Of a stretch of 64,000 nucleotides of DNA, positions 43,421-56,612 are shown one piece after another. Made by a program: the position numbers and the translations under genes. Below the pieces are notes generated by a model that was given only the letters and a program-made list of their open reading frames with translations, was not told the origin of the DNA and did not search any database. The stretch is from Pseudo-nitzschia pungens (taxonomy: Eukaryota > Bacillariophyta > Bacillariophyceae > Bacillariales > Bacillariaceae). Positions within the stretch are counted from its first letter, which is position 1, and each line of letters opens with the position of its first letter. The stretch lies in NCBI GenBank assembly GCA_037355855.1, contig CM074760.1, positions 6,006,501 through 6,070,500 of the forward strand, read 5' to 3'.

Positions 43421-44672
43421 CGTTTTGGTTGTCTGGCTCCGAGCGACTAAGATCCCGTGGATCAATATCAATGTCGATTGTTCAGTTCCGTATGTTTCAA
43501 TCAACCCTCGAGAATGAATCCGGGAGGAGAAGCAACCGAATGAATCGTTTATTCCTTTTCGTCTTCCACCTTCGAATGTCTTTCACGCAAAGGTGCGGTG
43601 CAGAGCTTCTACTCGATGGTGCAACAAGTCAAAATCAACAGAGATCGAAGGCGGCAAGCAGCACCAACTGGACTGAATGCTACAAGGCGTTCGAGTACGG
43701 TAAGGTTTAGCGGAAAAGCGCTGAATGAATGAATCCTGAAGCCCGATGCACTGAGCATGATTTGTGGGTGCGGTGCATGTGACATGTCCAAAATATTTTT
43801 TTGAAGAAGGATGATGTTTTTGTTTTTGGTTCAAGTCGAGAACTTGATTCACTCGACCATGAACTAAGGTTAACCTTAACTATTCGTCCCCAACTGACGA
43901 CCCAATCTCAAATCTGCAAAGAGCGTAAATTACCGTACGTACGTAAGTAAGATTGGAATTGTATTGTACGTAATTCCTAGTCGTAAAACACGCCGAATTT
44001 GACCGTAAGATCCTACGTACGGGTAAAAAAATCTTCTTCTGCTACTGGTAGTAACCTTAACCTTACTCACTACTTATCGAAGAGGATGCTACCAGTACTA
44101 ACCTTAATTACTCGTACTCAGGAATGTATCCCATGTCGATTATTTGTCAACAACATTTGCTTCTCTTGCAATGGTTCACTCCATGAATGTAACATTTTTT
44201 CATTTTTAAACTATCAGCATTGTTGTTACATGCACTCCCTAAGTTGTTGGGAGGTTCTCAAATAATAATGAACTGTGCAAGTCTTTTTACAATGAACAAG
44301 TACAGTAGAATCATTATTTGCTAGTAAGTGTAAAAAGTGGTGCCTACTACTACTTCAAAGTTGCCCAGTGAAAGGTGAACCTGTACACCAATTAGTAAAG
44401 AGTGTTCGACCAGCGCAAGGAGTTGATATACTAGTAGAAGGAGGGTTCAGAACTGATTTGCGTTGGTTGGTCGAGAACCGATCGATTCTAGCTCTTTCTC
44501 GTGCTTCGGAATTCCCAATTCCAATCTGGGCAGAGAGAGAGAGAGAGAGAGATTGATTCATTGCTTGTAAATCTACGTCGCTGCTGCTGGGTTGTTGGAA
44601 GCTGCGTTCGTGACGGCTGCGCGATGCGACGCGCACGCACTTGGGTTGCATACCATACCATACTGCTAGTAG
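43421..44672. other. Intergenic DNA
   Basis: No gene supported. It contains many TACGTACGTAAG, GTAACCTTAACCTTACTC and GGTTAACCTTAAC words (43865-44110) and a (GA)n run at 44532-44552. Confidence 0.55.
44532..44552. repeat. (GA)n microsatellite
   Basis: Ten GA units, about 120 bases beyond the stop codon of the SGNH-like gene (which lies on the minus strand). Confidence 0.95.
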
Positions 44673-46784
44673 CTAGGACGGCGCTTCTTCTTGCTGGCAG
44701 AGTCGTTCGCGGATCAGCATCCACCACGTTCGAGCCATCGCGCTCAGGACTTCCGAGCCCGGATGGGACAGTTTTTTGCCAATGTCCCCCGTTTCTCGAT
44801 TGTCGGGGCGGGGGTGGGTGATCCAGTAGCCATCCATGATTTCGATGCGGCTGCTGTTGTTGCTGTTGCTGTTCTTCGTTTGCGCTTCCCCCCTGCGCTC
44901 CAACAGCACGCCAAAGGCAATCTCGTTAAAGGCGGCGCTAAAGTCCGACACCAGCGGCATATCCTGGGCGCCCTCGCTCCACTGGATTCCAAAATTCCCG
45001 TACTTGGGCCACGCGGAGGTCGTGGTCTGGAAGACCTTGAGGGCCGCGGGGAATTCGTCCATGAGACGGAGAAAATCCCTCAGCAGGGCCTCGTATTCGG
45101 TGGCGCAGGAAAAGGACGACGACAACGACGTCGACGACGACCCACCGACCGCGACCGAATTCTTGCCGAGGTACGAGGGCCGCTCGTCTCGGAATTCGGA
45201 TCCGCAGAGCCGGTGAATGTCGTGGAGACCGGTGTTGAACAAGACGGCCGTCTTTACGTTCCTCCCGCCCCCGGCGTCGGCCTCCGCTCTGCGTCGCAGA
45301 TCGCTCAGAAAGGCCCCGAGATTCGCGGGCCCCAGGACCTGGTTTTTCCGGTACCCGCCGTGCAGGGACAAAAAGCTGAATTCCAGCTCCGGAGCGTCCT
45401 CCGGCAGCGTCTTTGCCAAGTCTCGCAAGACGTCCTTCTGGACACGCATCACCGAGTCGCCGATGTACGCAACGTGGATCTTCCCCGGACCGTTCCCGCC
45501 AGCCGTTCCGGGGAAGGCTCTCTGGCGGGCCCCGTCGTCGTCGCCGCCGCCGACGTTCCGGAAGGACGATTCGGGCAGGATGCGGCAGCGATTGGTGTGT
45601 CTGTATTCCATGCGAATTCCCAGCGCATTGGCGTTGTTTTTGAAGCCGGCTTTGGACACGATCGGGCTGTTCATGGTGTCGCTGGAATATCCCCTTCCGT
45701 TGGCTCTCCCGGTGACCTTCCACCTCGCCTTGTCCCTGGCGCTCGTGGGAGATGTTTCGGTGAGGTCCTCGAACGAGCACAGCGGTCGGCCGCTGTCGCT
45801 GTCGTTGTCGCTGTCGTTGTCTTTTGGCGACCGCTCCCCGCCGTCCGGAACGACGTCCGCCAGGAGGGGAAAGCCCGGCAGCAAATATCCCTCGTAGTGC
45901 GGTTCCCACTCGTTCGCTTCCTCGCTGAGGGGAAAGACCGATACGGGCGGAGGATCGGAGAACGTCAGGACGGCCTCGATCGTGTAGAGTCCGGGGTCGT
46001 AAAAGACGAATCGGAAATCGTACGCGCAACCGGAACCCTCGGTTTCGAGAGACTCCCCGGAAGCATCGCCGCCCCTCGCGGCATTGCCCGTCGATGCATT
46101 GCCGCACGACCGCGCGGCAACGGTTCCCGAAACCACGGCGGGTCCGTACGCCCGAAGGTAAAACAAGGAAGGACCACCACCGCCATCATCATCGTTGTCG
46201 TTGTCGTTGCGTTTGTCTCTGTATCGGCGCCTGCCGAAGCAATCCTTGTGTCCCGCGCACCGCACCCGCACCACGCATTCGTAGCCGTAGCCGTAGGTCC
46301 CTTGCGCGGAACCCCAACTCCCCTCTCCGCCGCCGCCGCCCCAAACGCTCTCAATGTCGAAAAACCTCGCCAGCGTTCGTTCCGGGCGGGCCCATCCCGT
46401 GTATCCGGGCAGTTCCCCCGGCGCGAGGGCCTGGTCGGTCGGAGCCGCTCGAAACGCAACGGGGTCGTCGCCCTTCGCGGCGGAATTTGCGGCGGCACCG
46501 ATCCGGATCGGGCCGTTTTGGCCGCCGCTTTTGCCAAAGTTGCTGCCGCCGCTGCCGCTTTGGCCAAAGTTGCCGCCCGACGGGTCATTCGGTGCCGACC
46601 GGAATTCCGCCCAAAACGCCGCGAGGATCACCAAAACCCCCAGAACCTTCAGTCCCGTGGACGCCGGGGAAGACGAAAGCAGCGATCGAAGGAAGATCCG
46701 CCCAAGGGCGCTCGCGGCGTCCGGGATTCTTCGCGAGAGCCGCTGCTTCGCGGACGGAGGCCGCGCCGGCTTTGGAACGATCAT
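44673..46784 (-). CDS. Type II membrane SGNH/PC-esterase-like protein
   Basis: Likely Golgi enzyme that adds or removes acyl groups on glycans; substrate unknown. A 703-residue single exon with a short basic cytoplasmic tail, an anchor (TGLKVLGVLVILAAFWAEF, about residues 43-61) and a Gly/Ser linker. A beta-rich Cys-containing middle (GYECVVRVRCAGHKDCFG) precedes the catalytic part. KIHVAYIGDSVMRVQKDVLR carries the GDS nucleophile block, AVLFNTGLHDIHR the central motif, and IEIMDGYWITHPRPDNRE with KKLSHPG the Asp/His end. This order matches PC-esterase (TBL/CASD1-like) proteins. The coding sequence is very GC-rich, so a longer antisense frame exists; it has no motif and is rejected. Confidence 0.8.
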   Translation of the reverse strand: MIVPKPARPPSAKQRLSRRIPDAASALGRIFLRSLLSSSPASTGLKVLGVLVILAAFWAEFRSAPNDPSGGNFGQSGSGGSNFGKSGGQNGPIRIGAAANSAAKGDDPVAFRAAPTDQALAPGELPGYTGWARPERTLARFFDIESVWGGGGGEGSWGSAQGTYGYGYECVVRVRCAGHKDCFGRRRYRDKRNDNDNDDDGGGGPSLFYLRAYGPAVVSGTVAARSCGNASTGNAARGGDASGESLETEGSGCAYDFRFVFYDPGLYTIEAVLTFSDPPPVSVFPLSEEANEWEPHYEGYLLPGFPLLADVVPDGGERSPKDNDSDNDSDSGRPLCSFEDLTETSPTSARDKARWKVTGRANGRGYSSDTMNSPIVSKAGFKNNANALGIRMEYRHTNRCRILPESSFRNVGGGDDDGARQRAFPGTAGGNGPGKIHVAYIGDSVMRVQKDVLRDLAKTLPEDAPELEFSFLSLHGGYRKNQVLGPANLGAFLSDLRRRAEADAGGGRNVKTAVLFNTGLHDIHRLCGSEFRDERPSYLGKNSVAVGGSSSTSLSSSFSCATEYEALLRDFLRLMDEFPAALKVFQTTTSAWPKYGNFGIQWSEGAQDMPLVSDFSAAFNEIAFGVLLERRGEAQTKNSNSNNSSRIEIMDGYWITHPRPDNRETGDIGKKLSHPGSEVLSAMARTWWMLIRERLCQQEEAPS

Positions 46785-48645
46785 CGGGTGCCGAACAACG
46801 AACGCGACGGGAAACTCATCGCCGTCTTCCGCTTCGTTTGGGTCCGGCGGAGTTCGGTCTCGGACGGTGCGAACGGCCGGAGATTGGCGTTGACGCGATT
46901 GCTTCTACTATTATTTATTTACTGTATTTATTTGGTTCGTTCCGGGTGTGGCCAGAACTCGATTTTGCAATTAGAATTATTTGAAATTACGTTGGGAGTG
47001 AGTGAGTCGTCGAGTGTTGGGTCGAAAAAACCGCGCTACCGTACCCGTGAAAAACTATAATGAATCACGTTTACCATAATGAATCATGTCGAGTGACAGC
47101 ATCTTTGCTTTTTGGAATATCTCCTTGCATACACCACCTCTGTTCAAAGTAAAGACATCCTCTGTTAGCTAACACTCTACTCTACAATGCTCTATATTCA
47201 CTTTTAAACAACCTTGCTTATTCTTCCCTTAGTAAGCTCTCGAATACAGAAATTGGGCCGAAAATTGTGTGTTTTCGAGTGACAGCATCGAGCCGGCATA
47301 GTTTTTCGGCTTGCGTGCATGGTTTCCCAGCTTGCGCGCAGTCGAAAGAACATGATAATATTATTATTATGATTTATACCGTATGGTACATACATACAAA
47401 GAACAACAATTTTCAGACGTCAAGATGCTGTCACTCGATTGTATGGTCGCGTGTAGAAAATGTACCAGTGTCTACATTAACCATGATGGATCAATTTTTG
47501 GCAATTTTTCGAAAAAACCACTAACTACAGGGGGCCAAAGCTATGGATGTAAGTCACTGATTTCAACAGGAGTTGTTGCAAACAGTCGGTTTATAGTGTT
47601 TAGGAATAGGTTGTAACTTTCGTTGAGGAGGTTTCCGTTACTGGGAGGAGGTATTTGGTCAGATAGTGAGGCAACAATCTGTCACTCCGACGTGATTCAT
47701 TTTAGTTTTTCACGGGTACAGTGACACCGAACGCTCAACCGAAACCCATGAAGAATGGCATGGATGACTATTACGAAGTATTTTGATGATCACTCATTTC
47801 TGGCTGTTACCAGACAGATCCTTCACTCTCGATTGACTCATATGGCATATCACATATTCTACACCGCATTATCTTACTTCCACTTCGTCATCAATCATAG
47901 CACTGCTGCTACTAGTAGTACTAGTAGTAGGATGTTGAGAAACTACTAGTAGTACTAGTGAATCTAGGGCGGCTTACACCAGCTAAATCAATTCTTTTCA
48001 ACCCAATAGAGTATTTCAAATATTGGAAACAAGGCCAAAAACTGATGAGGGAAGAAGAAGCAACCAAGCAATAAATCATGCTTGAGAATTGAGATGACTT
48101 GTTGCCCAAAACCAAAGAACAGGAGTAATCTATCATGTTTTGTACTGAAACTTGTTATTGCACCACAGATTCGATTCTCTTCTGCAATGAGACGGATTTT
48201 GCTGGTGTCATTTTGAGATTTGCGTGTCAAAAAAGGAAACTAAAATAGTTACTAGGAGGGATGAAAGTAAGGACTCTTAGAAAGTGCTGCCACGCTGCGA
48301 TTGGATACTCGTATTTGTTTCTCTGTTTTGTTCTGTAGTTTCATAAGGTTACTTCATTTCTTGTGATTAGCAATTGGTAGTAGGCTTTCGCAACCGTAAG
48401 GTTACGTGCAGTAAGTTACGATACTATTACTCGTATTTTGAATTTTTGAAATTTTGGGTTGTTCCCTTTCGTTTCCCATTGACCATGACCAACATCGTCA
48501 AACATACTATACGAAATGGAGTGAAGTCACTCGTGACATTATTGTTTTAACAACGGCCTCACCATCGATGCACCGGTAATACCGTACCCCGAAACAACTC
48601 TTTGAATCAGAACCATTGCGCTTTTGCAAAGCGACCGACCCTCCC
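46785..48645. other. Divergent intergenic region, gene-poor
   Basis: No gene supported. The first 150 bases are GC-rich like the SGNH gene; the rest is AT-rich. It holds an ACTAGTAGTACTAGTAGTAG palindrome (47911-47959). A short frame at about 47986-48076 (plus) reads SILFNPIEYFKYWKQGQKLM and may be a relic of a coding sequence. Confidence 0.5.
47911..47959. repeat. ACTAGTAGTACTAGTAGT palindromic tract, two copies
   Basis: ACTAGTAGTACTAGTAGTAG and, 13 bases on, CTACTAGTAGTACTAGTG; each contains perfect dyad symmetry, and the two copies can also pair with one another. Confidence 0.85.
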
Positions 48646-50775
48646 ATGAGCTCGTACAAAGAACCGGAATGGGCGGTCCGACCCACGTCGTCCTCGTCTT
48701 CGTCTCCGCCCCATCCCCCCTGGACGCTGACCGAAATCAAGGCCGGCATCGAGGTCGCCAGGCACGATCTCTCCCTCCGGGCCACCACGATTCTCGGCCG
48801 GGCCGCCGAAGCGGTCCACGTTCCCCTCCGCCACGAGAGCGTCAGCCGGCAGCACGCGCGGATCGCCTTCGACGAGGGAGGAAACGCCTGGTTGCGGGAC
48901 CTGCGGTCGGCGCACGGGACCTTCGTCAACCGCCGGAGGCTTCCGCCGGAGGCCTGCGGGAAGACCGAGTCCGACGCGAACGCGCGCCACCCGGGCGCCC
49001 GGGGGGTCCTGGTGTTCGAAGGCGACGTCCTGGAATTCGGGGCGAGCTCGCGGTATTTCGCGCTCGAGGGGGGACCGCCGCGGTCGTCGCGTATGTCGTC
49101 GTCGTCGTCGCGCTCCGAAGGGTCCCGGGAGGAAAAGCTGCAAGCAACGAACGATCGGTGGCAACAGGATCAGCAAGAGCAACAGCATCATGGAGCACGG
49201 GATCGGTCCCTTTCCAATCGTGCCAACGATGGAAACAAAAGTGCATCGCGGGAGGGAGGAATTTCCTGGGGAATATCCATGGACGATGATTGCAGTGACG
49301 GTGGGGAGGAGAGCCACGATCCGAGAGCGACCGGGGAGAGGACCCTTTCGTCGCTGCCGGAGGATCCGAGCGAGATTCCGGAAAAGCACCGGAGGGAATT
49401 CGACAAACTCAACGCCATGAAACACAAGCTGAAGAATCTCGAAACCGAAGACCTGCGCATCCGGCGAAAGGGGGGACGCGGGGAGGACGGTTCTCTCACC
49501 GAGGGACAGGAACGTCAGCTGCAGAGAAACGCCGAAAAGGAAGCCAGCCTGCGAGCCTCCATACGGGAGCGGGAAGAACGCCTGTGCGACAAACTCAGCG
49601 GTTCCGGGTCGTCCAAGTCGAAACGACATTCGGCGCGGGAGATCCGGGACGACGACGACGACGACGACGATTTTTTCGATCGAACCAAGCGCCAAACCAG
49701 GACTCCCGCGGGAGCCGGCGGCGTCGGGGAAGACGCCGAATCCGAAGAGACGCTCACCCGAAAATGGAAGCGCGCTCGCGGGGAGCGACGGCATCTCGAA
49801 ACGGTGGTCGTGTCGGAGGCAACGAATCGCGCGGAGGCTCTCCGGGACAGGGTGAGGGCCCTGGGCGAGACCACCGGAGGCGGCGGCGGCGACGAGGCGG
49901 AGGCGTTTTTCGCGAAGAACGACCTGGCGCTGGCGCTGGAAGCCCGGAGCAAAGCCGAATCGGCCCTGGCCGCGAACGCGGCGACCATGGAACGAATCGA
50001 GGCTCTCTTGAGGGTCGTCAATCCAAAACTCTGCTGGGATCGCGAGACGGGCTACGTCGGGGAGGGTCGGCCGCCTCCACCGCCGCCAGCACCACCGCCA
50101 GTACCACCGACTCGCTCGGCGCTGCCGGATTCGGGGTCGACTTCCATTCCTCGTTCCGGTGACAATCCGAGTCCCGACAAAATTCCGTGCACCACCGAGT
50201 CCGAACCCTCGTCGACGGCCATGCAACCCCCGCGGCCGATGCTGCCCCCACCGAACAAAACGACAGCGGTCGAGCTCGAGGCGGGCGCCATGCCACCGCC
50301 GCCACCACCACCGCGGCCTTCGGTCGTCCGCTCCAAACCGGCCGGGGCGTCGGAGGCAGCTGCAACGGAACCTTGCGTGCTTCCGCCGCCCCCGAACGAA
50401 CCCAATCGCAATCACAAGCGAAAACGAGTGATGGGACCCGCCGCGATGCCGCCACCGGCCGAAACACCGTCCCGGCAACCACCGGGAACGACCGCCAAGC
50501 GAGAACGCAAAACGAGGATCGTTGGAACGCTGGCGTTTTTGAACCCGTCGGCCGCCGCGGGAGCGTCCGAACCGTCCGAAACGAAGGCGCGCGACGCAAA
50601 GAAGAACGAACGGATCCACGGCGACCCCTCCGCCGGTTCGAACGGTTCGCGTCAACAGCGGCAACAGCAGCAACAGTTGATCATGGGCTCCGCGTCGGAC
50701 GTGTGGAGGGCTCCGCAGGGACAGGATGGGAGCGGAAGAACCAAGCTTAATGACAAATTCGCGGGTCGATACTAG
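48646..50775 (+). CDS. SLC4A1AP: Kanadaptin (SLC4A1AP) homologue, FHA domain protein
   Basis: Nuclear phosphothreonine-reading scaffold associated with splicing in other eukaryotes. A 709-residue single exon. The FHA domain is near the N-terminus (about residues 25-140): TTILGRAAEAVHVPLRHESV, SRQHARIAF and LRSAHGTFVNRRRL carry the conserved Gly-Arg, SxxH and HGTxxN. After a Ser-rich linker comes KLNAMKHKLKNLETEDLRIR and LTEGQERQLQRNAEKEASLR, the kanadaptin coiled coil, then DDDDDDDDFFDRTKRQ, its signature acidic DDFxDRT block. The C-terminus is Pro-rich with NRNHKRKRVMGP (nuclear signal). The ATG at 48646 is preferred; ten upstream in-frame codons lack an ATG. GC-rich, with a long empty antisense frame. 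Confidence 0.85.
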   Translation: MSSYKEPEWAVRPTSSSSSSPPHPPWTLTEIKAGIEVARHDLSLRATTILGRAAEAVHVPLRHESVSRQHARIAFDEGGNAWLRDLRSAHGTFVNRRRLPPEACGKTESDANARHPGARGVLVFEGDVLEFGASSRYFALEGGPPRSSRMSSSSSRSEGSREEKLQATNDRWQQDQQEQQHHGARDRSLSNRANDGNKSASREGGISWGISMDDDCSDGGEESHDPRATGERTLSSLPEDPSEIPEKHRREFDKLNAMKHKLKNLETEDLRIRRKGGRGEDGSLTEGQERQLQRNAEKEASLRASIREREERLCDKLSGSGSSKSKRHSAREIRDDDDDDDDFFDRTKRQTRTPAGAGGVGEDAESEETLTRKWKRARGERRHLETVVVSEATNRAEALRDRVRALGETTGGGGGDEAEAFFAKNDLALALEARSKAESALAANAATMERIEALLRVVNPKLCWDRETGYVGEGRPPPPPPAPPPVPPTRSALPDSGSTSIPRSGDNPSPDKIPCTTESEPSSTAMQPPRPMLPPPNKTTAVELEAGAMPPPPPPPRPSVVRSKPAGASEAAATEPCVLPPPPNEPNRNHKRKRVMGPAAMPPPAETPSRQPPGTTAKRERKTRIVGTLAFLNPSAAAGASEPSETKARDAKKNERIHGDPSAGSNGSRQQRQQQQQLIMGSASDVWRAPQGQDGSGRTKLNDKFAGRY

Positions 50776-50973
50776 AGACAACCTGCGTGCGTTTTTTCGA
50801 TCCACCAAGTATTGCACTCTAAAAACATTATTTCGACTACAGTACGTATGCTATTACCTACTAATATTAGTATTGTTGGTTGCACAGATTCCAGCAAAAA
50901 AACATCTGTGGACCTCTATGGTGCGAGAAGGAAAGGAGGACGCGGCTATATTTTTCCTATTCTCTTAATTCGT

Positions 50974-53615
<2,642 letters not shown>

Positions 53616-54400
53616 ATGTCTCGAAGATCTTCAAAAAGCAAAAAGACCGCCGAAGATGCGGGCATACCGAACGAAACCGCAGAATACATGAGGTCGCTTC
53701 AAAACCCGGAAGTGATCGAACGAGTGCGGTGTGTCATCAAGGATGCGCATGTATTTAAATTGCCTCCGAGAGCCCAGTCCGGCGGGTGGAGAGGCGCCGA
53801 TTGGAGGGACGAAGTGTGGCAGGGAACCGTAAAGGTCGTTGAGCGGGGTGAGATGACTCTGGTTCTATTGGTGGATCGGACGTCCGGAGATATCTTTGCG
53901 GTCTGTCCCATCAAGGAAGGTGCCGTGGATCGTTGTGTCGACTCGAGCCGGTATTTTGTCTTGAGAATAGAAAATGAAAACGGTCGTCACATGTTTGTTG
54001 GCATGGCCTTCAACGAAAGAAACGACGCCTTTGACTTCAATACTTCTCTCGAAGACGCCAGGCGCGAACAAGAAGCCGCAAAGGAACCCCAGAAAAAACT
54101 CCCCGGTCTACCTTCAAAGGATTACAGTATTAAGGAGGGTGAAAAGATTCGTGTCAATCTCAAAAGCATGCGTGGTGAGTGTTGATTAGCGGTGACGGGG
54201 TATTTTTTCATTCCTAAGGGTATGCAATAATTTACTGATACGCTTTACTTTGCTTCGACTTTCTCTGCACGCCAGGTGACTCAGCGAGAGGTACAAAGTC
54301 GAAGGGTAATGGATTCCTCAAACCATCCTCAAAGGACACAAAATCGAAGAGTGGGGGCTTTCTCAAACCGTCGGCCAAGGATACGCCTAGACGTTCGTAA
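53616..54400 (+). CDS. NECAP: NECAP-like adaptin-ear-binding coat protein
   Basis: Endocytic accessory protein that helps AP-2 and clathrin at the plasma membrane. Exons are 53616-54174 and 54276-54400; 227 residues. The PH-like NECAP domain covers about residues 25-165: RVRCVIKDAHVFKLPPRAQS, GWRGADWRDEVWQGTVKVV, GDIFAVCPI, CVDSSRYFVLRIENENGRHM and VGMAFNERNDAFDFNTSLED are all family blocks. The tail carries two copies of GFLKPSxKDT separated by SKSG, perhaps ear-binding motifs; the usual WxxF is absent. The ATG at 53616 matches the start expected from the family. Small intron of 101 bases. No frameshift. Confidence 0.93.
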
Positions 54401-54830
54401 TTTATAAGGCCAAGGACACAACGACGCGACCGTTTTGTTCGATTGAACTCGTTCTCGGATTTCCGCGCCGTGACAACTACGTAACTGCCTGGTCAAACAA
54501 AAGGAGTTTCTTACATAATGAAAATTTACATTGTATCAAATTAGGTTGTGGATTACCTTTGCGGGGAATTTTGAATTCTAGTTCTTTTTCGTGAAACGAA
54601 AGTAAATCTTACTTCCTTCTTGATGCGACGCAGCATCAACTTCATTTGTGGCTTGCTTTCGCAAAGATGCTCCCGGCCCTTCCACGTTCCTGTTGTTTGA
54701 TTGTTGGCTACCACCAGTGCTAAACATTGTTTGGTCGCATACCGGTACGCTACCGGAAGTTGTAAATTTTCGTGTGGATCGAAGAACCATTGGCAACCAC
54801 CGGAATTTCGGAACGGCTCGTTCGTTGCTT
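54401..54830. other. Convergent intergenic region between NECAP and HAD genes
   Basis: No further gene seen. Frames here read through the 3' flank of the HAD gene. Confidence 0.5.
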
Positions 54831-56575
54831 CTAAATCCCAAGAATGTCGTTCAGGGCCAATCCCACACCGCCTTCGCTGCTGGTTATTGGCAAAACGATA
54901 TCTGCGGCATCCTTGGCATCGCTTCCAGCGTTGCCTACGGCGACACCAATCGCCGACATCTCGAGCATTCCAATGTCGTTTTCGGCGTCCCCCTACAACC
55001 GAGTCACGCACCGTTGAGAGCTGTTGTAGCGGAACAAAAGACGACGCGATACACACGACACGACACAATACAATACAACACAATAAAACACGCAACGGTA
55101 CGCACAACGGGTCCAAAACCTTGCCCGAACACACGCGCGCGGCAATCGCAATCACGAACTCACCAACGCCAATAGCTGCGTGCCGGGATCGATCCCGAGG
55201 TATTCGCAGACCTTTCGGACCCCCACGGCTTTCGAGCAGCCCGGCGGCAAGAGCTCCAGCATGGTGGGAATGGCTTGGGTCACCACGGATCCGGTTTCCT
55301 CCGCCAGCTTTTCCAGTTTCGGACGCACCGTTCTCTCGAGCTTGTCGACGTTTTCGTCCATCAGCAGCAGCTTGTGAAAGCCCGGCGCGTGGTCCGAGAG
55401 GCCGCGGACGAATTTGCTGGAAGGTTCGCCCCATCGTTCGTGGAGCTCGACGACCTCGATTCGGTTCGGGTCGGTCGAGTACAGGTCGTCTCCGTCGTAC
55501 GCGCTCACCGCGACGCCCTCGTCCGCCACGAGCCGCTCGGCGGCCTCGATGGCGGACGCGCCGAGTTTCTTCTCGAAGATCACCTCGCCGTTGATTCCGA
55601 GACAATACAAACCCTTTGCAAGGAGGAACGAACGAAGGAACGAACGAACGAACGAATCAATGAATCAATCAATCGTCAGGGTTTTTGTGGCTCGGTTTGG
55701 TTTGGTTTGCTTTGGTTCCGTCAAAAAACGGCAACCGCTGCACCGTGCGAAACACCACCGCCGAGCCAAACGCATCGCGCCGCGCCGCATCGCGTTGCCG
55801 CTGCGCTGCGGATACGCACCTGGTTGTACACCCCGGGGCCTTGCGTCAGGCTCGCCAGCTCGGGTCCCAGGCTGTTTCGGGCCCCCCAGCGCGTCTTGCC
55901 GGTGGCCGGAAACACCCAGTCCAGCCCGGAGTCTTCCTTCCGCAGCGCGGCCAGGATCGATCGGACGGTCCGGGGGTGCACCGTCTGGTCGGCGCCGATG
56001 ATGGTGCCGTCGACGTCGCTGGCGACGGCCGAGATGCGGAGCCCCGCGAGCCTCGCGCGGACGGAATCGGGGATCCATGCCGGCGGCGGCGGTTGGTTGG
56101 CCTCCTCCTCGATCTGCTCCAGGGTTTCCAGGATGAGTTCGTGCAGGCTCGGACCCGCGCTCTCGCTCGCGCTTTCGCTGGCGGCGAACGGCGACGGTTC
56201 CGCGCTTTCGGTGGCGTCGGCATTTTCATCCATGGCTTGCACGGTTTCGAGGATCAACTCGTGCAGGCCGCCACCGGCCGAGGAGATCCCCCGGTTGCTC
56301 GGTGGCGGTGGTTTCGGGCGCGGCGGTGAAGGTGGTGGTGCCGGAGACGGTTGCGATTGCTCCATCGACGATTGCAGCTGTTGGTGCAGGCTCATCAGGC
56401 TCGCCAGCTCCTCGTCGCCGTACAAGTCGGATTTCGTGGGTTGAGAGATTTTCGACGAGCGCTGGAACACCCGGTCCACGTCGAAATTTCCGTATCCGTC
56501 ATCCTTCTCGCCGTCCCCGTCGTTGAGTTTTTTCATCGTTTCCTCCGGGTCTTCGTCGATCGGGCCGTCTCCCAT
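54831..56575 (-). CDS. HAD-superfamily (Cof/YbiV-like) phosphatase, probably plastid-targeted
   Basis: Mg-dependent phosphatase of sugar-phosphate-like substrates by family. Exons are 56575-55820, 55613-55164 and 54992-54831, phase 0; 455 residues from the ATG at 56575. VASDVDGTIIG is motif I, FPATGKTRWGA motif II, CSKAVGVRKVCEYLG the motif III Lys and LALGDAENDIGMLEM motif IV; IGVAVGNA follows, as in Cof-type proteins. Before the domain, GGGLHELILETVQAMDE and GPSLHELILETLEQIEE form an internal duplication. In another frame, the ATG at 56757 starts MTVAKHRIPLFLLLAVLIDC and NAEGFLSQ, a convincing plastid presequence; joining it needs one missing or two extra bases in the Ser repeat at about 56580-56640. 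The true start is therefore probably 56757. Confidence 0.87.
55625..55674. repeat. (GAAC)n and (AATC)n arrays in the HAD intron
   Basis: GAAC units turning into AATC units right beside the acceptor of the first intron (55614-55819). On the gene strand this gives GATT/GTTC repeats next to the splice site. Confidence 0.9.
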
Positions 56576-56581
56576 AAAACG

Positions 56582-56612
<31 letters not shown>

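Noticed and set aside
34720..44110. CCTTAACC-type words as interstitial telomere repeats
   Set aside because: They are not TTAGGG-type tandem units; they occur singly and in palindromic context.
44691..47060. 789-codon frame on the plus strand opposite the SGNH-like gene
   Set aside because: Longer than the sense gene but without any motif; rich in Arg, Gly and Val as expected from the complement of GC-rich codons. The minus strand has an anchor, GDS block and SHPG end.
48607..50817. 736-codon frame on the minus strand opposite kanadaptin
   Set aside because: Composition-driven antisense frame; the plus strand holds the FHA domain and the DDFFDRT signature.
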